DNA from: Komagataeibacter nataicola | GTDB lineage: Bacteria > Pseudomonadota > Alphaproteobacteria > Acetobacterales > Acetobacteraceae | Reading direction: 5' to 3' | Length of the DNA stretch: 64,000 nucleotides | Assembly: GCF_003207795.1 (NCBI RefSeq) | Contig: NZ_NIRT01000007.1 | Coordinates: forward strand, 81,472-145,471 | Shown: one piece after another, positions 17,557 to 26,387 of the stretch | Position numbering within the stretch: position 1 is the stretch's first letter | Layout: each line of letters begins with the position of its first letter | Notes under the pieces: generated by a model | Database searches by the model: none | Told to the model about the DNA's origin: nothing | What the model saw: the letters and a program-made list of their open reading frames with translations, nothing else | Program-made: the position numbers and the translations under genes

Positions 17557-19806
17557 ATGCCGCATCGCAACCCCACCCAGACGGACCTGCTGCCCCCCGC
17601 CCCTGACGGGCGCGTGCGGGTCATGCTCACCCTGCCCTTTGCCGGGCCGCTGGACTACCTGCTGCCGCCCCGGCTGATCCATGCCCGCCCCGGCGATATC
17701 GTGAGTGTGCCGCTCGGCCGCCGCACCGAAACCGGCGTGATCTGGGATGCCGCCCCCAACCTGCCGCCCGAATTCAGGCCGCCCCCCCCAAAGGAGGTAC
17801 CCACCAGCCGCCTCAAGCCCGTGGCCGCCCGCCTTGACCTGCCCCCCCTGCCCGCGCAGTTGCGCCAGTTCGTGGACTGGGTGGCCGCCTATACGCTCTC
17901 GCCACCGGGCATGGTGCTGGCCATGGCGCTGCGGGCCAATGCGCTGGCCGCCCTGCCCAGACCCGGCACGGGCTACAGCCCCGCGCCAGCCTTGCCCGCG
18001 AACCTCCGGCTCACGCCCGCGCGCCAGAAAGTGCTGGACATTGCAGCCTCAGGGCCGCCGCTGCCTGCCGCCGAACTGGCCCGCCGGGCGGGCGTGGGGG
18101 CAGCCGTCATTCGCGGGCTGGCGCAGGCGGGCGCCCTGCGTGCGGTTGAAATCACGCCCCCGCCACCCTTCGCAACACCCGACCCGGCGCATTGCCCGCC
18201 CACGCTGGGTGGCAACCAGGCCGAGGTCGCAACCGAACTGCGGGCCAGGGTGGATGAGAACAGCTTTTCCATCACCCTGCTGGAAGGCGTGACCGGATCG
18301 GGCAAGACCGAGATCTACATGGAGGCCATCGCCGCCTGTCTTGAGGCAGGCAGGCAGGCGCTGGTGCTGCTGCCTGAAATAGCACTCTCGGCGCAGTGGA
18401 CCGGGCGCTTTGCCCGCCGCTTTGGCGCGGAACCCGCACTGTGGCACTCCGACCTCGGGGCAAGGCTGCGGCGGGTGACATGGCGGGCGGTAGCCGATGG
18501 CACGGCGCGGGTTGTGGTGGGCGCGCGCTCGGCGCTGTTCCTGCCCTTTGACCAGCTCGGGCTGATTATTGTCGATGAAGAACACGAGACCGCCTTCAAG
18601 CAGGAAGATGGCGTGACCTACCACGCGCGTGACATGGCGGTGGTGCGCGCGCGCATGAGCAGAGCGCCCATCGTGCTGGTCTCGGCCACGCCCAGCCTTG
18701 AAAGCCTGGCCAATGTGGGCGCGGGCCGCTACCGGCACCTCAGGCTCAATGCCCGCCACGGCAACGCCACCATGCCTGTGGTGGAAACACTGGACATGCG
18801 CGCCGACCCGCCCGAGCGCGGGCTATTCCTCTCGCCCGTACTGACCGGCGCGATCAACGAGGCCGTGGGGCGGGGGGAGCAGGCCATGCTGTTCCTCAAC
18901 CGCCGGGGCTATGCGCCACTCACGCTATGCCGCACCTGTGGCCACCGCATGCAGTGCCCCAACTGCACGGCCTGGCTGGTGGAACACCGCGCGCGCCATA
19001 TCCTGACCTGCCACCATTGCGGGTATGACGAGCCCATTCCCCAGACCTGCCCAAAATGCGCCGATGCCGACAGCCTGACCCCCATCGGCCCCGGCGTGGA
19101 GCGCATAACGGAGGAGGCGCGCGCCACCTTCCCCGATGCACGGATTCTGGTCATGGCGAGCGACACCCTCAGCGGCCCCGCCGCCACCGCCGCCGCAGTG
19201 GAGCGCATTGCCCGGCGCGAGGTGGATCTTGTGATCGGCACCCAGATCGTGGCCAAGGGCTGGCACTTTCCGCACCTCACCCTTGTTGGCATTGTCGATG
19301 CCGATCTCGGCCTTGGCGGTGGCGACCTGCGGGCCTCCGAGCGCACGGTGCAGCTTCTGCACCAGGTCGCAGGGCGCGCGGGCCGTGCGGAGGCGCCGGG
19401 CCGGGTGCTGTTGCAGAGCTACGTGCCCGACCACCCGGTGATGCAGGCGCTGGTTTCAGGGAACTTTGGCAGCTTCATGGAGCAGGAGGCCGAACAGCGC
19501 CGCCCCGGCTTCTGGCCGCCTTATGGCAGGCTCGCCGCCCTGATCGTGAGTGCCGAGACGCCTGATGCCGCCGAACTGACCGCCCGCGCCCTGGGCCAGA
19601 ACGCCCCCCGGCTTGATGGCGTGCAGGTGCTTGGCCCTGCCCCCGCGCCACTGGCCATTCTGCGCGGGCGGCACCGCCACCGGCTGCTTTTGCGCGCGCG
19701 GCGCAACATTGCGGTGCAGCCCATCATGCGCGAATGGCTCAGCCGCGTAAAACCCGAGCGCGGGGCGCGGATTGACGTAGATATTGATCCGGTCTCGTTC
19801 CTGTAG
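17557..19806 (+). CDS. priA: Primosomal protein N' (replication restart helicase)
   Basis: Superfamily 2 helicase that recognises stalled forks and reloads DnaB. 749 residues from the ATG at 17557; an ATG at 17506 is in frame but extends beyond the usual N-terminus. The N-terminal DNA-binding domain begins VMLTLPFAGPLDYLLP. Walker A is GVTGSGKT (244-251) and DEEH is at 340-343. The eight-cysteine zinc region spans residues 458-501 (CRTC, CPNC, CHHC, CPKC). Helicase motifs VGTQIVAKGWHFPHLTLVGIVDAD and HQVAGRAGRA are intact. It is divergent from xerC, with repeat copy 3 in the gap. Confidence 0.95.
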   Translation: MPHRNPTQTDLLPPAPDGRVRVMLTLPFAGPLDYLLPPRLIHARPGDIVSVPLGRRTETGVIWDAAPNLPPEFRPPPPKEVPTSRLKPVAARLDLPPLPAQLRQFVDWVAAYTLSPPGMVLAMALRANALAALPRPGTGYSPAPALPANLRLTPARQKVLDIAASGPPLPAAELARRAGVGAAVIRGLAQAGALRAVEITPPPPFATPDPAHCPPTLGGNQAEVATELRARVDENSFSITLLEGVTGSGKTEIYMEAIAACLEAGRQALVLLPEIALSAQWTGRFARRFGAEPALWHSDLGARLRRVTWRAVADGTARVVVGARSALFLPFDQLGLIIVDEEHETAFKQEDGVTYHARDMAVVRARMSRAPIVLVSATPSLESLANVGAGRYRHLRLNARHGNATMPVVETLDMRADPPERGLFLSPVLTGAINEAVGRGEQAMLFLNRRGYAPLTLCRTCGHRMQCPNCTAWLVEHRARHILTCHHCGYDEPIPQTCPKCADADSLTPIGPGVERITEEARATFPDARILVMASDTLSGPAATAAAVERIARREVDLVIGTQIVAKGWHFPHLTLVGIVDADLGLGGGDLRASERTVQLLHQVAGRAGRAEAPGRVLLQSYVPDHPVMQALVSGNFGSFMEQEAEQRRPGFWPPYGRLAALIVSAETPDAAELTARALGQNAPRLDGVQVLGPAPAPLAILRGRHRHRLLLRARRNIAVQPIMREWLSRVKPERGARIDVDIDPVSFL

Positions 19807-19810
19807 ATAG

Positions 19811-19832
19811 TAAAAACTTTTACTTTTTAATA
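19811..19832. repeat. Half-copy of the intergenic repeat arm
   Basis: Between the convergent ends of priA and the next flavoprotein gene, only an outer-arm-like TAAAAACTTTTACTTTTTA remains, with no hairpins. It may be a deletion remnant of the repeat family. Confidence 0.35.
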
Positions 19833-19834
19833 CG

Positions 19835-21520
19835 CTACTGGGCATCGGTGGCATGGGTCATGCCCCGGTGCAGCGCCTGCTCCACATCCCGCCCCGCCAG
19901 CGACAGGGCCACGGCCTCGGCAATGCGGATGCCATCAATGCCCGCCGAGAGAATGCCCCCGGCATAGCCCGCCCCCTCGCCCGCCGGAAATAGCCCGCGC
20001 AGGTTCATGCCCTGCCCGTCCACCCCGCGCGGAATGCGCAGTGGTGATGAGGTGCGCGTCTCCACTCCCGTCATCACCGCATCGCGCATGGAAAAGCCTG
20101 CCAGCTTGCTGTCAAAATGCGGCAGCGCCTCGCGCATGGCCGCCACGGCAAAATCCGGCAGGCAGCGTGACAGGTCAGTCGGCGTAACGCCGGGGCGATA
20201 GGACGGCACAACAGCGCCAAGGGTGGTGGACGCCACGCCATCGAGGAAGTCGCCCACCGTCTGCGCGGGCGCGAAATAACCCCCGCCACCCGCTTCAAAG
20301 GCCCGGCGCTCCCACTCACGCTGGAAGGCGATGCCCGCAAGCGGCCCGTCGGGGTAATCACGCTCTGGCGTCACGCCAACCACCAGCCCGGCATTGGCGT
20401 TGCGCTCGGCGCGGGAATACTGGCTCATGCCATTGGTCACCACCTGCCCCACCTCCGAGGTGGCAGCCACCACCGTGCCACCGGGGCACATGCAGAAGGA
20501 ATAGACCGCACGCCCGTTGCTGGCATGGTGCACCAGCTTGTAATCCGCAGCCCCGAGCAGCGGCACGGCCTCGGGCTGGCCATAGCGGGCGGTGTTGATG
20601 ACCGATTGCGGGTGTTCGATGCGCACCCCGATCGAGAACGGCTTGGCCACCATGGCGACACCTGCCTCATGCAATGCGCCGAACGTGTCACGCGCGCTGT
20701 GGCCGATGGCCAGCACCACGTGGCTGGCCGCAATCTCGTCGCCCTCCGCCAGGCGGAGGGCGCGGATGCGCCTGTTCCCCGCGCCGTCATCACCGGTTAC
20801 GAATTCGGTGACATGCGCGCCAAAGCGGTATTCGCCGCCCAGCGCCTCGATCTCGGCGCGGATATGCTCGACCATCGACACCAGCCGGAACGTGCCGATA
20901 TGCGGGCGCGAGAGGTATTCGATCTCGGGCGGCGCGCCTGCGCGCACGAACTCGGCCAGCACCTTGCGGCCATAATGGCGCGGATCACTGACCTGACTGT
21001 ACAGCTTGCCATCGGAGAAGGTGCCCGCTCCCCCTTCGCCAAACTGTACGTTGCTCTCGGGGTTGAGGATGGATTTGCGCCACAGGGCGAAGGTATCGAC
21101 CGTGCGCTCGCGCACCACCTTGCCACGCTCGAGCACCACGGGGCGCAGGCCCATCTGCGCCAGCACAAGGGCTGCCATCAGCCCGCATGGCCCCGCCCCG
21201 ATCACCACCGGGCGCGTAAAGCCGGGCCGGGCGGCAAGGGCCGGGCCGTCATCCACTGCAAAACGGTAGGTGGTGTCGGGCGTGGGCATGATGTTGCGCG
21301 CGCCTGCATGGGCGGCGAGCACGGCGGCCCCGTCACGCACGGCGCAGTCAACGGTATAGACCAGCATCATGCGGTGCCGGTGGCGTGCGTCATGCCCGCG
21401 GCGGAAGATGGTGATGGCCTCGATATCCGCCCGCGCAACGCCCAGCCGCCCGGCCACCGCCTGTTCCAGTGCGGCGTCATCATGCGCGATGGGCAGGCGC
21501 AGTTCGGTCAGTCGGATCAT
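19835..21520 (-). CDS. FAD-dependent dehydrogenase, COG2509 type
   Basis: Uncharacterised flavoprotein of 561 residues; the start at ATG 21520 (MIRLTELRLPIAHDD) fits the family, and the frame upstream of it is unlikely coding. An N-terminal domain of about 95 residues (with FRRGHDARHRHRMMLVYTVD) precedes a Rossmann motif VIGAGPCGLMAALVLAQMG. The segment NPESNVQFGEGGAGTFSDGKLYSQ is a strong family signature. The C-terminus closes with LFPAGEGAGYAGGILSAGIDGIRIAEA, which contacts FAD. The reaction is unknown. It is divergent from the CDF gene at 21658. Confidence 0.85.
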   Translation of the reverse strand: MIRLTELRLPIAHDDAALEQAVAGRLGVARADIEAITIFRRGHDARHRHRMMLVYTVDCAVRDGAAVLAAHAGARNIMPTPDTTYRFAVDDGPALAARPGFTRPVVIGAGPCGLMAALVLAQMGLRPVVLERGKVVRERTVDTFALWRKSILNPESNVQFGEGGAGTFSDGKLYSQVSDPRHYGRKVLAEFVRAGAPPEIEYLSRPHIGTFRLVSMVEHIRAEIEALGGEYRFGAHVTEFVTGDDGAGNRRIRALRLAEGDEIAASHVVLAIGHSARDTFGALHEAGVAMVAKPFSIGVRIEHPQSVINTARYGQPEAVPLLGAADYKLVHHASNGRAVYSFCMCPGGTVVAATSEVGQVVTNGMSQYSRAERNANAGLVVGVTPERDYPDGPLAGIAFQREWERRAFEAGGGGYFAPAQTVGDFLDGVASTTLGAVVPSYRPGVTPTDLSRCLPDFAVAAMREALPHFDSKLAGFSMRDAVMTGVETRTSSPLRIPRGVDGQGMNLRGLFPAGEGAGYAGGILSAGIDGIRIAEAVALSLAGRDVEQALHRGMTHATDAQ

Positions 21521-21657
21521 CGGGGCAGGTTTCCGTGGCTGATGGTGGTGCGGGTGCCATATCACGCCGGGGCGCCGCACAGGAATGTGCTAAATGCTGG
21601 TGACGGGCGGTAACCTTCTGCTAGGAAGGCGGCGATACCCTGCCCCTCCCGATCAAT

Positions 21658-22821
21658 ATGGACTCAGGCCCGATGGGCGAATGCCAGCACAACCATGGCG
21701 CGGATGGCCATGACCACTCCCATGACCACGCCGCCCCCCCACCCGCGCACGGCCCTGACTGCACTGGTCACGAGCATGCGCACCCCGGGCAGGCCACCAG
21801 CGGGCCTGACGCAGGCCATGGCTGCGGTCATGATACCCATGCGGGCCACGACCATGCCGCTGACGGGCATGATGGTGGCTGCGGGCATGACCACGGGCAT
21901 GGCGGGCTGTTTGGCCACCATCATGTGCACACGCCGGCCTCCTACGGTCGGGCGTTTGCCATCGGCATTGCGCTCAACCTTGTCTATGTCGTGGGCGAGG
22001 CGGTGTGGGGCGTGCGCAGCCATGCGCTCTCGCTGCTGGCCGATGCGGGGCATAACCTGTCCGACGTGCTCGCCCTTGGCGCTGCGTGGCTGGCCGAGGT
22101 GCTCTCGCGCCGCTCGCCCACCGCCAATTTCACTTACGGGCTGCGCCGCTCCTCCATCCTCGCGGCCCTTGGCAATGCCGTGGCCCTGCTGGTGGTGACC
22201 GGCGGCATCATGTGGGAGGCCGTGCTGCGGCTGATCCACCCGCACCCGGTGGCGGGCGTTGCGGTGATGGTGGTGGCCGGAATCGGCATTGTGGTGAACG
22301 GGCTGACAGCGCTGCTGTTTGCCAGTGGCGGCAGGAAAGACCTCAACCTGCATGGCGCGTTCCTGCACATGGCATCCGATGCAGTGATGGCGCTGGCCGT
22401 GGTGGCGGGTGGCGGCCTGATCCTGCTGACCGGCTGGCTGCGCATCGATCCCGTCATCTGCCTTGTGGTGTCGCTGTCCATCATTGTGGCCACATGGTCG
22501 CTGCTGCGCGATTCGCTCGACATGGCGCTCGACCGCGTGCCGCGTGGCATTGACCCTGCGGCCGTCGATGCCTTTTTGCGCACGCTGCCCGGCGTATGCG
22601 ACCTGCATGACCTGCACATCTGGCCCATCAGCACCACCGAAACCGCGCTGACCGTCCACCTCGTGCGCGGGGCGGGCGAGCAGGGCCATGCACCTGATGG
22701 CCTGCTGAACCGCGCCGCCAGCGAGCTGCAGGCCCGCTTTGGCATTGTTCACCCCACCTTGCAGATTGAAACCCTGACCGATGCCGACCACTGCATTCTG
22801 GCCGAAGCCCACACCGTCTGA
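21658..22821 (+). CDS. Cation diffusion facilitator, zinc type, His-rich N-terminus
   Basis: Inner-membrane metal/proton antiporter of 387 residues. Residues 1-95 are an extended His/Asp/Gly-rich cytosolic segment (repeats such as GHDHGHGG, HDHSHDH) that probably gathers metal. Six transmembrane segments follow. The transport site shows HxxxD in both TM2 (DAGHNLSD) and TM5 (HMASD), the pattern of zinc-transporting CzcD/ZitB/ZnT proteins. A C-terminal cytoplasmic domain (DLHDLHIWPISTTETALTVHL) is present. Zn2+ export is the likely role; Co2+ or Cd2+ are possible. The second CDF gene begins 22 bases after the stop codon, so the two are probably co-transcribed. Confidence 0.9.
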   Translation: MDSGPMGECQHNHGADGHDHSHDHAAPPPAHGPDCTGHEHAHPGQATSGPDAGHGCGHDTHAGHDHAADGHDGGCGHDHGHGGLFGHHHVHTPASYGRAFAIGIALNLVYVVGEAVWGVRSHALSLLADAGHNLSDVLALGAAWLAEVLSRRSPTANFTYGLRRSSILAALGNAVALLVVTGGIMWEAVLRLIHPHPVAGVAVMVVAGIGIVVNGLTALLFASGGRKDLNLHGAFLHMASDAVMALAVVAGGGLILLTGWLRIDPVICLVVSLSIIVATWSLLRDSLDMALDRVPRGIDPAAVDAFLRTLPGVCDLHDLHIWPISTTETALTVHLVRGAGEQGHAPDGLLNRAASELQARFGIVHPTLQIETLTDADHCILAEAHTV

Positions 22822-22843
22822 TCGCAAGGACTCCCTGTTCAGC

Positions 22844-23746
22844 ATGTTTTCCCGTACCGACCCCAAGATCCGCGCGGCCTGGTGCAGCGTTGTCGTCAGC
22901 CTGATCGCGCTGGGCATGAAATATGCCGCATGGCGCGTGACGGACAGCATCGCGCTGTATTCCGACGCCATCGAGACCATCATCAACGTGGTCTCCGCCG
23001 TGGCCGGGCTGTGGGCGCTGCGGGTGGCAAGCCTGCCGCCGGACCACAACCACACCTATGGCCATTACAAAGCCGAATACCTCTCCGCCGTGGCGGAAGG
23101 AGTGCTGGTGGTCATTACCGCCATCACCATCGCGCATGAGGCGTGGATCGGCTTCCAGCACATGCATGCGCCGCAGGATTCGCTGCTGGGTATAGCACTC
23201 AATGGCGGCGCGGGGCTGCTCAACCTGGGGTGGGGGCTGTTCCTGCTGCGGCTGGGGCGCGCGCGCCATTCACCCGCCCTGGTGGCCAGCGGGCACCATG
23301 TGCTGTCCGATGTCTGGACATCGGCGGTGCTGATTACGGGGTTCGTGCTGATTCCGCTCACTGGCTTTTTGTGGCTCGACCCGCTGCTCGCCGCCCTGAT
23401 TGCGGTGAACGTGCTGCGCACGGGGTGGGAGATGATGCGCACCTCCATCGCGGGGCTGATGGACGAGGCCCCCAATTCCGAGACGCTGGGCGAGATCCGT
23501 TCCATCATCTCGCACACCGCCACCGGCGCCATGGAGGCGCATGACATCCGCGCGCGCATCGTCGGCGCCATGACCTTTATCGAGTTTCATCTTGTCGTGC
23601 CCGGTGCCATGAGCGTAGAGGAAGCCCACCACATATGCGACCGGGTGGAAGATGGCCTGCGCGCGGGACTGGGTGATGCGCTGATCAACATCCATGTCGA
23701 GCCCGAGCGCAAGGCCAAGCATACCGGCGTGCTGGTGCTGCCCTGA
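22844..23746 (+). CDS. Second cation diffusion facilitator, FieF/COG0053 type
   Basis: 300 residues from the ATG at 22844 (AAGGA about 13 bases upstream); the frame upstream overlaps the previous gene and is unlikely. TM2 carries SDAIETIINV and TM5 carries HHVLSDVW, with HNHTYGHYKAEY between TM2 and TM3; these are typical of the COG0053/FieF branch. The cytoplasmic C-terminal domain has AHDIRARIVG and FHLVVPGAMSVEEAH. The metal could be Fe2+, Zn2+ or Mn2+. It belongs to a different CDF branch from the gene just before it, so the pair is not a recent duplication. Confidence 0.88.
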   Translation: MFSRTDPKIRAAWCSVVVSLIALGMKYAAWRVTDSIALYSDAIETIINVVSAVAGLWALRVASLPPDHNHTYGHYKAEYLSAVAEGVLVVITAITIAHEAWIGFQHMHAPQDSLLGIALNGGAGLLNLGWGLFLLRLGRARHSPALVASGHHVLSDVWTSAVLITGFVLIPLTGFLWLDPLLAALIAVNVLRTGWEMMRTSIAGLMDEAPNSETLGEIRSIISHTATGAMEAHDIRARIVGAMTFIEFHLVVPGAMSVEEAHHICDRVEDGLRAGLGDALINIHVEPERKAKHTGVLVLP

Positions 23747-23748
23747 CC

Positions 23749-23774
23749 TGGCAGAAGGGGTGCATATTCTGCCA
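23749..23774 (+). terminator. Hairpin after the CDF pair
   Basis: Perfect 8-bp stem TGGCAGAA/TTCTGCCA (23749-23756 with 23767-23774), 10-nt loop, starting 2 bases after the stop codon. No T-run follows; possibly a weak terminator or a 3'-end stabiliser. Confidence 0.35.
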
Positions 23775-23878
23775 ATGACCGCCTGACCTGCGATAAATAC
23801 CACCCTTGCCGGGCAACCGGACGGCTTATACCCGGTTTTACCCGCTTCAGGGCTGTTGCTGAAAGTACGTTACCGGGC

Positions 23879-25246
23879 ATGCGAACCGACCTTACCGAGA
23901 TACGCCGGAAACATATGCGCCATCTGCGCCGTTCCGCGCGGATCACCACCGAGCAGTGGCGGCGCAAGATCGCGTGCTGGGCTGCCGCCGTGGTAGTGGG
24001 CGTGGTGGCGGTGGGCTTTGCCCTGGCCGCTGATGCCGCGGCAAGCCTGCGCACGCACATCATCGCGTTCAACCCGTGGCTGATGCTTGTGCTGACGCCG
24101 GGCGGGCTTGCGCTTTCAACGTGGCTGACGCGCACCTGGTTTCGTGGCGCGCAGGGCAGCGGCATACCGCAGACCATTGCAACACTGCACCTTGAAAATT
24201 TCGCCATTGTCGACCGGCTGCTGTCGCTGCGGGTGGCGGCGGGCAAGATCGTGCTGACCTCGCTCGGGCTGGTGGCGGGCGCGTCCATCGGGCGCGAGGG
24301 GCCGAGCGTGCAGATTGGTGCCGCCATCATGCATGCGTGCGGGCGGTGGCTCAACCTGTCCACCATCAGCATGCGACGCGGACTGATCCTGGCAGGCGGC
24401 GCCTCGGGGGTGTCCGCCGCGTTCAACACGCCGCTGGCGGGCATCGTGTTCGCCATTGAGGAACTCAGCCATTCCTTTGAGCAGCGCACCAGCGGCACCA
24501 TGCTCACCGGCGTGATCCTGTCGGGTGTGACGGCCATCGCCCTTGTGGGCAATTACAGCTATTTCGGCCATACGGATGTGGTCGTGCCCATTGGCATCAG
24601 CTGGATCGCGGTGCCAACCTGCGGCATTCTGGGCGGCATTGGCGGGGGCGTGTTCTCGGCCATTCTCATCCGCGCAACGCGTGGCCTGCCCGGCGGGCTG
24701 GGGCGCTTCGCCAAGGGGCGCCCGGTCGCCTTTGCCGCCGTGTGCGGGCTGCTGCTGGCCATACTGGGCATTGCCTCGGGCGGGATCACCTATGGCACCG
24801 GCTATTATCAGGCGCATGAAATCATTGACGGGCGCACACATTATCCCGCCTCGTTCTTCATCCTCAAATTCATCGCCACCATCATTTCCTACTGTTCGGG
24901 CATTCCGGGGGGGCTGTTTGCGCCGTCGCTGGCCATCGGGGCAGGGTTTGGCGGATGGGTGGCGCAGTTCCTGCCGCACACCACGCCAGGTGCCGTGGTG
25001 CTGCTGGGCACGGTGGCCTATTTCTCGGCCGTGGTGCAGTCACCGCTGACGGCCTCGGTCATTGTCATGGAAATGTGTGATAACCAGCAGGTCACGCTGG
25101 CCCTGCTGGCCACGTCGTTCCTGGCCTATGGCGTGTCGCGCATGATCTGTTCGCAGCCGCTCTATGCAGCCCTCGCCGAGGCGTTTCTTGATGGCATGGC
25201 CTCTGCGCCCAAGCCCCCGCCTGCGGCAAAAACTGCCGTAAAATAA
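23879..25246 (+). CDS. ClC-family chloride/proton exchanger
   Basis: Polytopic inner-membrane protein of 455 residues. The three ClC signatures are present: GSGIPQ (93-98), GREGPSVQ with gating glutamate E140, and GIPGGLFAPSLAIGAGFGG. E195 (FAIEELSHSF) lies 55 residues after the gating Glu, the same spacing as the proton-relay glutamate E203 of E. coli ClcA, so an H+/Cl- antiporter is more likely than a channel. No CBS domains follow. In acid-producing bacteria such exchangers may help acid resistance, but that is inference. The gene stands alone downstream of the CDF pair, with a 132-base gap. Confidence 0.92.
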   Translation: MRTDLTEIRRKHMRHLRRSARITTEQWRRKIACWAAAVVVGVVAVGFALAADAAASLRTHIIAFNPWLMLVLTPGGLALSTWLTRTWFRGAQGSGIPQTIATLHLENFAIVDRLLSLRVAAGKIVLTSLGLVAGASIGREGPSVQIGAAIMHACGRWLNLSTISMRRGLILAGGASGVSAAFNTPLAGIVFAIEELSHSFEQRTSGTMLTGVILSGVTAIALVGNYSYFGHTDVVVPIGISWIAVPTCGILGGIGGGVFSAILIRATRGLPGGLGRFAKGRPVAFAAVCGLLLAILGIASGGITYGTGYYQAHEIIDGRTHYPASFFILKFIATIISYCSGIPGGLFAPSLAIGAGFGGWVAQFLPHTTPGAVVLLGTVAYFSAVVQSPLTASVIVMEMCDNQQVTLALLATSFLAYGVSRMICSQPLYAALAEAFLDGMASAPKPPPAAKTAVK

Positions 25247-25247
25247 G

Positions 25248-25327
25248 AAAAATTTTTGGTGAAGCTCTTTTCATAAAGCTTCGACAGATGCCGCCTTTTT
25301 GAAAAAAGGCGGCACCCAAAAACTTTT
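25248..25327. repeat. Double-hairpin intergenic repeat, copy 4
   Basis: Begins directly after the ClC stop codon and runs into the TAA of the convergent glycosyltransferase. Order: AAAAATTTTTGGTG, hairpin GAAGCTcttttcatAAAGCTTC, spacer, hairpin GCCGCCTTTTTgaAAAAAGGCGGC, then CACCCAAAAACTTTT. The position indicates termination in both directions. Confidence 0.85.
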
Positions 25328-26363
25328 ATCCGTTTTTTGCCTGAAGCACCCGCTTATAAAAAGCCAGCCACTGGCTGGTGACGGCCTGCGCCGTAAAGCC
25401 TGCCTCATAATCACGCGTGCCACCTGCCACAATACGCGCGGCAAGGGCCGGGTCATCAATCACCGCGCGAATGGCCGTGGCAAGCGCCGGGGCATCATCA
25501 ATCGGCACCAGCATGCCGTTTTCACCGTTGCTGATATGGGCGCGTGGCCCATCTGCCGCGCAGGCGACAAGCGGCACGCCTGCCGACCAGGCATCGAGAA
25601 TCACGGTGCCAAACGGTTCGTAGCGCGAAGGCAGCACGCACAGGTCAGCCGCCGCCAGCAAGGCGCCCCGGTCCGACCGCCAGCCCAGAAAATGCACCCG
25701 CTCCGCCACCCCCAGCCTTGTAGCCTGTGCGCCCAGGGCCGCGCGCAGCTCGCCCTCGCCCGCCAGCCACACATGGCAGCGCGGCAGGGCGGGCAGTGCA
25801 TCCAGCAGGGTTTCCAGCCCCTTGGCGGGGTGCAGGCGCGAGAGCACCAGCAGCACCGGGGCATCGGGCGGCGTATCAAGCGCCTGCCGCGAGACTGGCG
25901 GCTGTGGTGTTACGGAAGGAAACGTGGGGATATAGGCCACCCGATCGGCTGGCGCACCACGTGCAACCATGGAGGCGGCCATATCCGCCGTGCAGCCCAC
26001 AAACCAGTCACAATGCGCAAACGGGCGCAGGTCCTTGTAATTGCCAAACCAGCCAATCACCGGCACCCCGGTGCCCGCAGGCACGATCTCGGCCGCGCGG
26101 CGCAGCCAGCAATGAATGAGGTCGGGCCTGATGCGCCCGATCAGCCGGCGCAATGCATGGCGGGCCGCAGGGCGGAACGGCAGGCGCAGCGGGCCAGTGT
26201 CCACGTCCATCCCCGCCGCCCGCATGGCGGGCACACGGGGGGCTGCGGGGTGCATGACCATGCTCTGTTCAAGCCCTGCCTCATGCAGGCTGCACATGAC
26301 ATCGGTCGCATAAAGCTCCGCCCCGCCATTGCCTTTCGCGGCCATGACATGCAGCACCCGCAT
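25326..26363 (-). CDS. Glycosyltransferase family 4
   Basis: GT-B fold sugar transferase of 345 residues. The N-terminal half starts MRVLHVMAAKGNGGAELYA, a GT4-type opening with a Gly-Gly-Ala loop. The C-terminal nucleotide-sugar half has LLVLSRLHPAKGLETLLDAL and PSRYEPFGTVILDAW, which replaces the common E-x7-E motif with E-x7-D. No membrane segment is seen. The acceptor is unknown; lipopolysaccharide or exopolysaccharide is a fair guess. It follows the WD40 gene by 24 bases on the same strand, but its stop codon lies inside repeat copy 4. Confidence 0.85.
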   Translation of the reverse strand: MRVLHVMAAKGNGGAELYATDVMCSLHEAGLEQSMVMHPAAPRVPAMRAAGMDVDTGPLRLPFRPAARHALRRLIGRIRPDLIHCWLRRAAEIVPAGTGVPVIGWFGNYKDLRPFAHCDWFVGCTADMAASMVARGAPADRVAYIPTFPSVTPQPPVSRQALDTPPDAPVLLVLSRLHPAKGLETLLDALPALPRCHVWLAGEGELRAALGAQATRLGVAERVHFLGWRSDRGALLAAADLCVLPSRYEPFGTVILDAWSAGVPLVACAADGPRAHISNGENGMLVPIDDAPALATAIRAVIDDPALAARIVAGGTRDYEAGFTAQAVTSQWLAFYKRVLQAKNG

Positions 26364-26387
26364 GCGTTTTTCCGCCCCCTTGCTGCT

